A DNA stretch of 60,069 nt. Origin: Oscillospiraceae bacterium. GTDB taxonomy: Bacteria; Bacillota; Clostridia; Oscillospirales; CAG-272. Positions 26,913-36,171 of this stretch are shown here, one piece after another. Below the pieces are notes generated by a model. That model made no database searches and was not told the DNA's origin. It worked only from the letters and a program-made list of their open reading frames with translations. Made by a program: the position numbers and the translations under genes. The stretch covers positions 1-60,069 of the forward strand of contig SVRA01000003.1 in the NCBI GenBank assembly GCA_015065075.1, in the 5' to 3' direction. Within the stretch, counting starts at the first letter, position 1; each line of letters starts with the position of its first letter.

Positions 26913-26941
26913 ATTGTACCCTCAAATACGGTGTATGTCAA
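26913..26941 (-). promoter_or_regulatory. SigA-type promoter for yajC
   Basis: Minus strand TTGACA-17-TACAAT. Confidence 0.68.
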
Positions 26942-27042
26942 CCTTGTATTTGTAAATTTTTTTCAACATCCCCGTTTTTTGCCGCCCAAACCCCACTTTA
27001 TTGTCATTTCGTCACTAAAAATCAAAAAAATCACACTATCTC

Positions 27043-27071
27043 TTGCAATTTAAATATAATTGTGCTATAAT
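27043..27071 (+). promoter_or_regulatory. SigA-type promoter for rimM-trmD
   Basis: TTGCAA-17-TATAAT. Confidence 0.65.
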
Positions 27072-27166
27072 GTAGATAATTATTATGCCAAACTGTGCCT
27101 TTTTTGGCATCTCGGAGAAAAAACGCCGAAAATATATTGAAAAGTCGAGGCTGAACGCAATAAATT

Positions 27167-27682
27167 ATGGAAAAGAAACAGTATCTTGAATGCGCGATAA
27201 TTATAAATACCCACGGAGTGCGCGGAGACGTCAAGCTCGAATCTCTCTGCGATAGCCCCGAGGTCCTTGCCTCGCTCGAGCGGGTTTTTACGCTCGAAAA
27301 CGGCAAATACAGAGAAATAAAAGTGACTCACGCGTCAATATTCAAGCAGTTCGTGCTTGCCTCGCTCGAGGGAGTGACCGATATGGATCAGGCGGCAGTA
27401 ATGAAGGGAACTATGCTCTACGCCTCGCGCGACGATTTTGAGCTCGACGAGGGAGATTACTTCATCGCCGACCTCATAGGACTTCCCGTTATCGACGTCG
27501 ATAGCGGCAAGACCTACGGCACGGTAAAAGAGGTCATCAACCGCGGCGCGTCGGATATATACGTCGTAAAGACACCCGACGGAGAGCGAATGATGCCCGC
27601 AGTCGAGGAATTCGTCAAGAATATTGATCTCGAAAAGGGAATATTCGTCAAAACCATCCCGGGACTGCTCAGCGACGACTGA
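27167..27682 (+). CDS. rimM: Ribosome maturation factor RimM
   Basis: IINTHGVRGDVKLESL...; PRC domain; followed by trmD. Confidence 0.94.
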   Translation: MEKKQYLECAIIINTHGVRGDVKLESLCDSPEVLASLERVFTLENGKYREIKVTHASIFKQFVLASLEGVTDMDQAAVMKGTMLYASRDDFELDEGDYFIADLIGLPVIDVDSGKTYGTVKEVINRGASDIYVVKTPDGERMMPAVEEFVKNIDLEKGIFVKTIPGLLSDD

Positions 27683-27706
27683 TAAAGACAATTAAAAGGA
27701 CAAATT

Positions 27707-28411
27707 ATGAGATTTGATATAATGACACTCTTTCCCGACCTTGTGAATACGGTGCTGGGCGAGAGCATCATCGGCAGAGCGCAAAAAAGCGGCGCGGTCG
27801 AGATAAACACCTACAATATCCGCGATTATAGCGAGGACAAGCACCGTCGGGTAGACGATACCCCCTATGGCGGCGGCAAGGGAATGCTTATGATGGCGCC
27901 CCCGATATATAATTGCTATTCGGCTATCCTTGAGCAGCAAAAGGATGTCGGATTTGCCCCCGAAAGCCGCAGAGTCGTATACATGTCGCCTGCAGGAAAG
28001 GTGCTCGATCAGAAAAAAGCCGAGGAGCTTTCAAAGTTTGAAAACGTTATCATTCTTTGCGGTCACTACGAGGGAGTCGACCGCAGAATAATCGACGAGA
28101 TCGTCGACGAGGAGATCTCGATAGGCGACTTCGTGCTCACGGGCGGCGAGATCCCCGCAACAATACTCGTGGATGCAGTTTCCCGTCTTTTACCGGGAGT
28201 TCTGTCAGATCCCGAGTGCTACGAAAAGGAAAGCATATCGTCGGGTATGCTTGAATATCCGCAGTACACAAGACCCTATGAATTCCATGGAGTTAAGGTT
28301 CCCGACGTGCTTATCTCGGGACACCACGCCAATATCGATAAATGGCGCGACGAAACTGCGAGAGAGCTGACCGAAAAAAATCGCCCCGACCTTTTGGAAG
28401 GGAAAAAATAA
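27707..28411 (+). CDS. trmD: tRNA (guanine-N1)-methyltransferase TrmD
   Basis: MRFDIMTLFPDLV...DDTPYGGGKGMLM...LCGHYEGVDRRI...GDFVLTGGE. Confidence 0.97.
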   Translation: MRFDIMTLFPDLVNTVLGESIIGRAQKSGAVEINTYNIRDYSEDKHRRVDDTPYGGGKGMLMMAPPIYNCYSAILEQQKDVGFAPESRRVVYMSPAGKVLDQKKAEELSKFENVIILCGHYEGVDRRIIDEIVDEEISIGDFVLTGGEIPATILVDAVSRLLPGVLSDPECYEKESISSGMLEYPQYTRPYEFHGVKVPDVLISGHHANIDKWRDETARELTEKNRPDLLEGKK

Positions 28412-28448
28412 AAAAGCCACGAAAGATTCACGGAAGGGAGGAGATAGC

Positions 28449-30431
28449 TTGGCAACGAGAAAAAAAGAAAAGCAGCGAAAGGGCTCGTTTATTCTTAACG
28501 CCGTAAACGCGTTCACAGCGTTCATATATTCGTTGTTCGCGCACGGCAGAGTCGGAAGCTGGATGTCCGTGGCAAACGAGTCGTATGAGGACAGCTACTG
28601 TGCTCAGATTTTGGATAATACCGCGCGCTCCAAGAAGCAAGGCACACTGAAAAAGCATGCCGATACAGTGCTCAAGGAAAGTAGGGGCCTGCGAATATTG
28701 GATTCGCTTAGAAAGCTGATGTCCTCGTTGAAGGTCAACGTATACGGAATGTTTTTCCTTATGTACGGAATGACCTCAGCCATAGTCTATTTCGTTCCGA
28801 TACTTTTGTATGGAAAAAGCAATCACGCGGTATCCTCTCTGTTTACGTCGGTTACGTTGATAGTCTGCTCACTTCCTTTGCTGATGTCGTCAAAGACCTT
28901 GGCAGCAACCGTCTACGAGCACAGGACGTTGAAAAAAATATTCCTGTCTTTTTTTGGCATACCCGAGGAAAAGCTCGTATCTATTAAGGAAAAAACGGGC
29001 GGAGCGGTAGGTATGTTCATTGCCTCGCTGATAGCCGTAGGGTGCGGTGTGCTGACCTATTTCGTCCACTCGTCGTATCTTCTTTTTGTCGTTGCCATAT
29101 TAATAGTTTTCTGCCTTGTGACCTCGACCACCGAAACAGGCGTTGCGATCACGCTTGCGGCAACCCCATTCCTTAGATATTTCTCGGTTTCGGATATAAT
29201 CCTCGTTTCCCTGATATTGCTCACGGCAATATCCTATATTGCCAAGATGCTCAAACACAGAAGAGTGATCTCATTCTCCGCGGAAAGCGTAATAGTGTTT
29301 GTTTTCTGCGGATTTATCTTGGTCACAAGCTTGTTTTCGGATGGCGGTATGCGAACCGTTTTGGATTCGTTGTACTCGGTAGTCGTGATCCTCGGCGGAT
29401 TTTTTATGACGTATAATCTCATAAGAGACAGAAAACGGCTCAACGCTTGTGTCAAAATAATGGCGGTGAGCTTTTGTATACTTGCCGTAGTCGGTTTGTG
29501 GAATGTGTTTTATGATGCGATAGCAGACGGATTTATACATTCGATACACGAATACGCTCGTCCGATATTTGAAGGTCAGTCGATCAATATAGCGGATAGC
29601 GCAGAGGTGTACGGAGTGCTGGCTGTTATAGTGACCCCATTGCTTTTCGCTTATATGTCAAAGCAGCGTACTGTCAGCGGTGTCTTTTTAAGGTGTGTGC
29701 TGTTAGTCTTGGTTATGGTGTCTGTATTCATTTACGGAACCTACGAGGCAGCTATTGCGATACTTATAGAGTTTTGCCTGTTTTGGCTGATTTACAGCCA
29801 TAAAACGCTGACGACAGTGATGGTCCTGCTCGTCCCCATAGGTATATTTACGATGCTTTATCCATACGTGTCGTCGTACGTAGACTTTGGCGAAGCATTG
29901 AATTCTATCTCTTGGATATTACCCGAGGAATCCGCAAATGCCCCGATAAGAATGAGCGTCTTCGAAAGCGTTTGGGAAATGCTTAGTAACGGTAACTTCT
30001 TGGGTATCGGCTCGGGAGAACACGCGTTTGTGTCGGCACATTCAGCATATGCAAACGCCGTTTCCGATGGAGCGACCTCGTCGGGCTCGTTGTGGCTGCA
30101 GGTGCTCTGTTGGTCGGGAATAGGAGGCGCCGTAACGTTCGTTATTTTCAGCTTTATCATTTTGCGTAACGGCTTGGGTTACGTTGCAAGCATACGGAGT
30201 CACGAAAACAAGAGAGAGGCACTTGCGCTCACGGTAGGAATTTTCGCGTCTCTTGTTTTTGGAACGGTAAGTTGCCTGTGGGATGATATGAGAATGCTTT
30301 ACTTGTTTTGGACTGCGGCGGGCTTGCTTGCGGGATACGTCAGAGTCGGAAGAGAAGAGCAGCAAAAGGACAAGACCGAATATTCCAATAATGAAACCGA
30401 TTTTGACGTCGAAGTGAGATTTTACAAATAA
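28449..30431 (+). CDS. O-antigen ligase family polytopic membrane protein
   Basis: 660 aa, about 12 TM; GNFLGIGSGEHAFVSAHSAYANAVSDGATSSGSLWLQVLCWSGIGG Wzy_C-like loop; TTG start with GGGAGGAG SD. Confidence 0.8.
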   Translation: MATRKKEKQRKGSFILNAVNAFTAFIYSLFAHGRVGSWMSVANESYEDSYCAQILDNTARSKKQGTLKKHADTVLKESRGLRILDSLRKLMSSLKVNVYGMFFLMYGMTSAIVYFVPILLYGKSNHAVSSLFTSVTLIVCSLPLLMSSKTLAATVYEHRTLKKIFLSFFGIPEEKLVSIKEKTGGAVGMFIASLIAVGCGVLTYFVHSSYLLFVVAILIVFCLVTSTTETGVAITLAATPFLRYFSVSDIILVSLILLTAISYIAKMLKHRRVISFSAESVIVFVFCGFILVTSLFSDGGMRTVLDSLYSVVVILGGFFMTYNLIRDRKRLNACVKIMAVSFCILAVVGLWNVFYDAIADGFIHSIHEYARPIFEGQSINIADSAEVYGVLAVIVTPLLFAYMSKQRTVSGVFLRCVLLVLVMVSVFIYGTYEAAIAILIEFCLFWLIYSHKTLTTVMVLLVPIGIFTMLYPYVSSYVDFGEALNSISWILPEESANAPIRMSVFESVWEMLSNGNFLGIGSGEHAFVSAHSAYANAVSDGATSSGSLWLQVLCWSGIGGAVTFVIFSFIILRNGLGYVASIRSHENKREALALTVGIFASLVFGTVSCLWDDMRMLYLFWTAAGLLAGYVRVGREEQQKDKTEYSNNETDFDVEVRFYK

Positions 30432-30449
30432 TCGAAAGGATATAGAGAA

Positions 30450-31049
30450 ATGCCTGAACTCAAGAAGAACGATCAGAGCGAGACCGCAAAGAATCTGAAA
30501 AAGGCAGATTCCGAAAAATCATTAGGCGGTACGCAGATTGATTACATAGTTGGGCTTCGCGGTGTAAAAGCGAAGGATCCGACAGAAAGCGAAAAAACCC
30601 GTAAAGCAAAGGCGCGTAAAAAGCTTCCGCTGGCAGTAGATATTATAATAACCCTGTTGATGCTGGCACTGATAGTGGGAGTAATAGTTGGAGCTTATTA
30701 TCTGTTCAGATATTTCTCCACGGATTATGAAAGCGTGAATATCGAGTATTCCTTTGCCATCTCGTGTGAAGAAAACGCCGCTGAATATCAAAAGGTGTTG
30801 AATAAAGAGCTCTATTTTGACATAGATGGCAGTACCGTGTATTTTGGAAAGATAAAGTCAATTTCTGTTTCCGAGGATAATACGCTTGCGGTATTGACCG
30901 TAGAGGTCACGGCAATCCATAAGGCAGATGCGGGATATTATCTTGGAGAAAACAGAGTAGCAGTTGGAAGCGACTATACTCTCAGGATCGAGGATCAAAA
31001 AATAGACGGAACCGTTGTCGAACTTACGGGAGGTTTGCGTGAAAGTTGA
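30450..31049 (+). CDS. DUF4330-like membrane-anchored protein (first of two)
   Basis: N-terminal cytosolic tail, one TM, extracellular beta-rich domain YSFAISCEENAAEYQKVLNKELYFDIDGSTVYFGKIKSI. Confidence 0.7.
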   Translation: MPELKKNDQSETAKNLKKADSEKSLGGTQIDYIVGLRGVKAKDPTESEKTRKAKARKKLPLAVDIIITLLMLALIVGVIVGAYYLFRYFSTDYESVNIEYSFAISCEENAAEYQKVLNKELYFDIDGSTVYFGKIKSISVSEDNTLAVLTVEVTAIHKADAGYYLGENRVAVGSDYTLRIEDQKIDGTVVELTGGLRES

Positions 31050-31152
31050 TTCCTACCATTAGGTAATTATGCTTTTTCACGCGAGAAATTTGCCGTTGGC
31101 AAAATTCGCAAATCATATTTGTGCCGCTGCACGCGGCGGAATGGAGATTAAA
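31039..31152 (+). repeat. Leader-type intergenic repeat, copy R3 (overlaps the end of the first DUF4330-like CDS)
   Basis: Mini-ORF GTG..TAG 31039-31062, GCGTGAAA/TTTCACGC, GAAATTTGCC-gtt-GGCAAAATTC, CCGCTG-CACG-CGGCGG, ATGGAGAT SD. Confidence 0.78.
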
Positions 31153-31695
31153 ATGGCAGAAAAGCGCAAAAGATCGGGTAGAAGAATAACCGCGTTCGAT
31201 ATAATGGTGATATTGCTCGTCCTTTGCCTTATCGGGACGGTAGTATACAGAGTGTATACCGAAATCGACAACGACAAAGCGGGCATCACGTCAAAATATT
31301 CAATTGAATTTGAGTGCGAGGATTACGATAGTCTTGCAAAATATCTTTTAGACGAAGAGGAGGTATACCTTGCCTCAAACGGCAGACTCCTTGGAGAGAT
31401 ATATAAGGGTTGGAACGACGCTCAGGCGATATACGTTGAGTATTCCGACACGGAAGGCACAGAGCAGACCGAGTCGGGAAATGACGAGCAATCAGCAAAA
31501 AATGAGACGGCGGTGTCGTACCGAATGGCAAAAATGACGGGAAAAATGCGTCTGAACTTAGAGGTTTTGGCATCAAAGGAAGGAAACTACTATTCGTTGG
31601 GAGAAGTCAACTTTTCCAAGGGGAGCGTGATAGACGTATATACCGACGATGCGGAGTTTACGATAACTATAACAAGCATAACCGCAACTAAATAA
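31153..31695 (+). CDS. DUF4330-like membrane-anchored protein (second of two)
   Basis: MAEKRKRSGRRITAFDIMVILLVLCLIGTVVYRVYTE...YSIEFECEDYDSLAKYLLDEEEVYLASNGRLLGEI; start adjusted to 31153. Confidence 0.68.
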   Translation: MAEKRKRSGRRITAFDIMVILLVLCLIGTVVYRVYTEIDNDKAGITSKYSIEFECEDYDSLAKYLLDEEEVYLASNGRLLGEIYKGWNDAQAIYVEYSDTEGTEQTESGNDEQSAKNETAVSYRMAKMTGKMRLNLEVLASKEGNYYSLGEVNFSKGSVIDVYTDDAEFTITITSITATK

Positions 31696-31782
31696 CGCTT
31701 AAGAATTAAAAAATTATCGAGATTTGTGTATTTTGCCAAAAAAACACACAAAAATTGTGCAAAAAATATACAATATTTGCTC

Positions 31783-31811
31783 TTGATTTTGAACTGTATT
31801 TTTGTTATACT
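31783..31811 (+). promoter_or_regulatory. SigA-type promoter for HPr gene
   Basis: TTGATT-17-TATACT. Confidence 0.62.
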
Positions 31812-31899
31812 AATGGTAACCGAAGTTCTCGGTTTTATTGCCGACGAATTTTTGAGAACGATCTAAATCAGAGATACATACAGACAGGAGTAAAAATCG

Positions 31900-32163
31900 A
31901 TGAAAACTCGTGAAGTCGTAATAACAAATGCCAGCGGTCTCCACGCAAGACCTGCAACCTTCTTTATTCAGAAGGCGAATTGTTATAAAAGCACGATCCT
32001 TATTGAAAAAGACGACCGTAAGGTAAATGCAAAAAGTCTTCTCGGTGTTCTGTCTCTTGGAATTGCAAAGGGAATGACTGTTAAGATCACGGCAGAAGGA
32101 CAGGACGAGGATTCAGCATTGGACGGCCTCGTATCCCTCGTAAATTCAGGGTTCAACGAATAA
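31900..32163 (+). CDS. ptsH: HPr-family phosphocarrier protein
   Basis: ASGLHARPATFF (His15 site) and NAKSLLGVLSLGI (Ser46 region). Confidence 0.93.
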   Translation: MKTREVVITNASGLHARPATFFIQKANCYKSTILIEKDDRKVNAKSLLGVLSLGIAKGMTVKITAEGQDEDSALDGLVSLVNSGFNE

Positions 32164-32184
32164 TAACAGAACGGTGCCAAGGGG

Positions 32185-32222
32185 TGCGGAGACGGTCGAT
32201 ATCGGCTGCTCCGCATTTTTTC
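32185..32222 (+). terminator. Terminator after HPr
   Basis: tgcggag ... ctccgcattttttc. Confidence 0.6.
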
Positions 32223-32253
32223 AACCTTAAAAATGCAGATGGGAGGGTAAGAA

Positions 32254-34092
32254 ATGCCAATAAAAGAAAACGAAATAAAAGCGTTGCTCGAAAAGGCGAA
32301 CTCTCTGCCTCTGCGCCCTGGCGTGTATATTATGAAAAACGCCGCGGGAACGGTGATATACGTAGGTAAATCACGCAAGCTGAAGAACCGCGTTTCGCAG
32401 TATTTTCAGAATAGCGAAAAGAACGTCAAAACCGCGGGAATGGTAAGAGCCGTCAAGGATTTCGACTATTACGTCTGCGACACTGAGATCGAGGCGCTCT
32501 CGCTCGAAAACACCCTGATAAAGCAGTATTCACCCAAATATAATATAAGACTTAAGGACGCAAAATCCTACCCATATATCAAGCTGACCGACGAGCTCTA
32601 TCCAAGACTCGTAATGACGCGAAAGCGCGGCGAGGGCGGCAGATATTTCGGACCCTATTCAGGCACGTCGACCGTCTTTTCGGTCATAAATACGCTCTCC
32701 GCAGTGCTCGGACTCCCAACCTGTAAACGAAAATTCCCGAGAGATATCGGCAAGGAGCGCCCCTGCCTATATTATCAAATGAAGAAATGCTGCGGAGTCT
32801 GCACGGGCAACGTAGAGCCCGACGAGTATCTTGAAAAGATAAAATACGCGACCGACGTGTTGCGCGGACACACCAAAGAGGTTAAAAACAAGCTGACCGA
32901 GCAGATGTACGAGTACGCCGAGAACGAAAGATTTGAAGCGGCGGCAAGGTGCAGAGACACGATAGCGGCGCTCGACCGACTCGGACAAAAGCAAAAGGTG
33001 GTCGCGCCCTCCGATACCGAGCACGACGTGATCGCGCTATATAACGACGACGTCTGCTCCTGTATATCGGTATTCTTCATCCGCGACGGAGCAGTCAGCG
33101 ATAAGCAGGAATTCGTCTACGGTGCGGAGCGCATCGTGGACGAGCAGAACATTTCTGCGTTCATCTGCGAGCTTTATCAGATAAGAGAATATATCCCGAA
33201 AAGCATATTGCTTTCCTTCGAGCTCGACGACGGAGACAGAGAAACGCTCAGCGCATACCTCTCCGAGCTCGCAGGAAGAAAAGTAATCGTAAGAACGGCA
33301 GAGCGCGGAGACAACAAGGCGCTTTGCGATATGGTAAGAGACAATGCAGAGGAGAGGGCAAAGGCGTATAAAAACGCGGCAGAGAAGGATGAAAAGGTGC
33401 TCACCCGACTCGCAGAGCTGCTCTCACTTGAGACCTACCCCGAAAGGATCGAGGCGTACGATATATCCAACCTCGGACGTGAGCATATCACTGCGGGAAT
33501 GATAGTGACCGACGGCACGAGCTTCAAGAAAAGCGACTACCGTTCGTTCAAAATAACCTCGGTCAAGGACGGCACCGACGACTACGCAAGCATGCGCGAG
33601 GCGATCTCGCGCCGACTCGATCATCTTGACGACGAAAGCGGCTCATTTTCCGAGCTCCCCGACCTGATATTGCTCGACGGCGGCAAGGGACACGTTTCGA
33701 CCGTTCGAGAGCTGCTCAGAGAAAAGGGACTCGATATCGCGGTCTTCGGTATGGTCAAGGACGATTTCCATAAAACACGAGCCCTCTGTACCGATACCGA
33801 GGAGATAAGCATCGCCAAGGAAAACGCGCTCTTCGTGTTCATCTATAAGATACAGGAGGAGGTCCACCGCTTTACCGTCTCGAGAATGGATAGCGCAAAG
33901 CGTAAGACACTCACAAGATCCTCGCTCACAAAAATAAGCGGAATTGGCGACGCGAAGGCAAAGCTTCTGCTCTCGCACTTCGGCGGTATCGGAGCGATAA
34001 AGACCGCCACCGAGAGCGAGATAGCCGCCGTCAAGGGAATCAGCGCCAAGGACGCAGCAAAAATAAAGGAATATTTCAACGATAAGGACTGA
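32254..34092 (+). CDS. uvrC: Excinuclease ABC subunit C
   Basis: PLRPGVYIMKNAAGTVIYVGKSRKLKNRVSQYF GIY-YIG; RNaseH-like and HhH domains. Confidence 0.97.
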   Translation: MPIKENEIKALLEKANSLPLRPGVYIMKNAAGTVIYVGKSRKLKNRVSQYFQNSEKNVKTAGMVRAVKDFDYYVCDTEIEALSLENTLIKQYSPKYNIRLKDAKSYPYIKLTDELYPRLVMTRKRGEGGRYFGPYSGTSTVFSVINTLSAVLGLPTCKRKFPRDIGKERPCLYYQMKKCCGVCTGNVEPDEYLEKIKYATDVLRGHTKEVKNKLTEQMYEYAENERFEAAARCRDTIAALDRLGQKQKVVAPSDTEHDVIALYNDDVCSCISVFFIRDGAVSDKQEFVYGAERIVDEQNISAFICELYQIREYIPKSILLSFELDDGDRETLSAYLSELAGRKVIVRTAERGDNKALCDMVRDNAEERAKAYKNAAEKDEKVLTRLAELLSLETYPERIEAYDISNLGREHITAGMIVTDGTSFKKSDYRSFKITSVKDGTDDYASMREAISRRLDHLDDESGSFSELPDLILLDGGKGHVSTVRELLREKGLDIAVFGMVKDDFHKTRALCTDTEEISIAKENALFVFIYKIQEEVHRFTVSRMDSAKRKTLTRSSLTKISGIGDAKAKLLLSHFGGIGAIKTATESEIAAVKGISAKDAAKIKEYFNDKD

Positions 34093-34094
34093 TT

Positions 34095-34658
34095 ATGATG
34101 CGAATAATAACGGGCAAGGCCCGAGGAATAAAGCTTTTAACGCTCGAGGGCGAAAATACCCGACCGACCTCGGAGCGCGCCAAGGAGGCGGTATTTTCAA
34201 TGCTCCAGTTTGATCTTGAGGGCAGAGAGGTGCTCGACCTTTTTGCAGGCTCGGGTCAGATGGGACTCGAAGCCGTGTCACGCGGCGCGGCAAGTGCAAC
34301 CTTTGTCGACAGATCAAAGGATGCCGCCGCAATTATTGCCAAGAATATCGAAAAAACACACCTCGACGCGCAGTGTCGACTTTTTACCGCCGACGTCTCG
34401 GACTATATCCGCACCGTGAAGGGCAGAAGAAGGTTCGATATCGTATTTATCGACCCGCCGTATAGCCTCCGCGCCGTGCCGCCCACGCTCGAGGCGCTTT
34501 TGAGCGCAGATCTGCTCAAGCCGACCTCAATTTTGGTCTGCGAGAGCGCCGAGGAGGATATTTTTGAAAATAACCCCGACCTCGCGGCAAAATTCGAGAT
34601 GATCAAGCGCGCAAAATACGGTGTCGCGCATATAACTATATTAAAACCGCTGATCTAA
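34095..34658 (+). CDS. rsmD: 16S rRNA (guanine(966)-N(2))-methyltransferase RsmD
   Basis: MRIITGKARGIKL...RPTSERAKEAVFSML...LDLFAGSGQMGLEAVSRGA...FIDPPY. Confidence 0.93.
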   Translation: MMRIITGKARGIKLLTLEGENTRPTSERAKEAVFSMLQFDLEGREVLDLFAGSGQMGLEAVSRGAASATFVDRSKDAAAIIAKNIEKTHLDAQCRLFTADVSDYIRTVKGRRRFDIVFIDPPYSLRAVPPTLEALLSADLLKPTSILVCESAEEDIFENNPDLAAKFEMIKRAKYGVAHITILKPLI

Positions 34659-34690
34659 CTCCCAAAATCAAAAAATCAGGAGAAAAAACG

Positions 34691-35200
34691 ATGAAGATAG
34701 CACTTATCCCGGGTAGCTTCGACCCGATAACCCTCGGTCATCTCAACGTGATCGAGCGCGCCTCGAAAATGTTTGATAAGGTCTACGTTGCCGTGATGAA
34801 TAACGACTCCTCAAAGTATTCCGAAGTCCTTTCCTCCAAAACCTATACGTTCACCGCCGAGGAGAGATTGATAATGGTCGGACACGCCACATCACATATG
34901 GAAAATGTCGAAGCAATCTACGGAGAAGGAATACTGCTCATAGACCTTTTCGACGAGCTCGGCGCAACCGCCATCGTAAAGGGAATACGTAACGAAAAAG
35001 ACCTAGAATACGAAATGATACACGCCAAATGGAACAAAGAGCACAACGATCGCGCCGAGACCTTGTTTCTTCCCGCCGATGAAAAGCTTTGCTCGGTCAG
35101 CTCCACGGCAGTCCGTCAGTTGATATCGGAAAAGAATTTTAAAGCTCTTGAGGGTGTAATTCATAAAAAAACGCTCGAATGGCTAAAAAACAGATATTAA
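34691..35200 (+). CDS. coaD: Phosphopantetheine adenylyltransferase
   Basis: ALIPGSFDPITLGHLNVIERA...SSTAVRQLI. Confidence 0.96.
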   Translation: MKIALIPGSFDPITLGHLNVIERASKMFDKVYVAVMNNDSSKYSEVLSSKTYTFTAEERLIMVGHATSHMENVEAIYGEGILLIDLFDELGATAIVKGIRNEKDLEYEMIHAKWNKEHNDRAETLFLPADEKLCSVSSTAVRQLISEKNFKALEGVIHKKTLEWLKNRY

Positions 35201-35267
35201 GTTAACATTCAGTTAATAAAACTGTTGTAACATAAAATTACAAAATTTATACAAACGGAGGCAAATT

Positions 35268-35867
35268 ATGTCTAACAAGAAAAACGTGTTGGCGAATATT
35301 ATCATTTCGCTGATCATCGGAGTTATCCTTGGAACACTTCTCGTAGTGCTTTCAAATGTACTTCAATTTAACGATCTTCTGTACTGGGGTTTGGTAGTTG
35401 TTGGAATTATCACAATTATCAGTAACGTTCCTTCTCTCATCAACGGTATTATGAATATAAAGACCGCTGTGGGTATCATTGACCTTATATTTTCAATATT
35501 AGGTATCGTATTGGGCTGTATGCTGATATTTGTTCAGCACGAGGCAGTTAATATCATTTTGGCGGTATATCTTATAGCTTTCCCTATAGTCAGAATTATT
35601 CTTGCGGGCAAGAATGGTTGGAAGGATCAAATCAAAAAGGAATGGGTCAGAATATTGATAGGAGTGCTTTTGCTTGCATTCCTTCCTGCTTTGATTGGCG
35701 CGGGTGACAATATTTTGAAGATTTTGCTCTCTGTAAGTGGCTGGGTAGTTATCGCACTTTCCGTGCTCTTCTTCGTCCTCTCCCTTGTTTCCTATATCAA
35801 GGCTGTAAAGAACGTTGAAGCAGCAGCACCCGTAGAGACCACCGCAGAGGAAACTCAGGCAGAATAA
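35268..35867 (+). CDS. Multi-TM membrane protein, DUF308/HdeD-like
   Basis: 199 aa, about six TM segments with HdeD-like spacing. Confidence 0.55.
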   Translation: MSNKKNVLANIIISLIIGVILGTLLVVLSNVLQFNDLLYWGLVVVGIITIISNVPSLINGIMNIKTAVGIIDLIFSILGIVLGCMLIFVQHEAVNIILAVYLIAFPIVRIILAGKNGWKDQIKKEWVRILIGVLLLAFLPALIGAGDNILKILLSVSGWVVIALSVLFFVLSLVSYIKAVKNVEAAAPVETTAEETQAE

Positions 35868-35884
35868 TTAAAACCAATATCGCT

Positions 35885-35921
35885 AAGATCCGCAGAGAGA
35901 CTTGTCTTTCTGCGGATCTTG
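35885..35921 (+). terminator. Terminator hairpin
   Basis: aagatccgcaga-gagacttgtc-tttctgcggatctt. Confidence 0.7.
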
Positions 35922-36171
35922 TGTTATGATGTGACTAAATAAAGCTTCTCATTTTCGCAAGGAAGGATTTGGCTGTAACTATTTGTTTGGTTCTTTATTT
36001 AGAAACTGCCCTTTAGAACCCGTCGCATTTCGGTCGGTATTTTTTTTTTTTTGCCTCAAAATCGCAAAAAAATATAAAAATCTATTTACTTATGCAGTAA
36101 AGTGTGATATAATAATATGGATCGCAATAGAACTAAAGTTTCATTTTTGGAAATTCGGGAAGGAGTTACCT

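Noticed and set aside
36042-36053. Poly-T run as a functional terminator or phase-variable tract
   Set aside because: No preceding hairpin and lies in non-coding sequence before uvrB; could be a slippage site but no evidence for function
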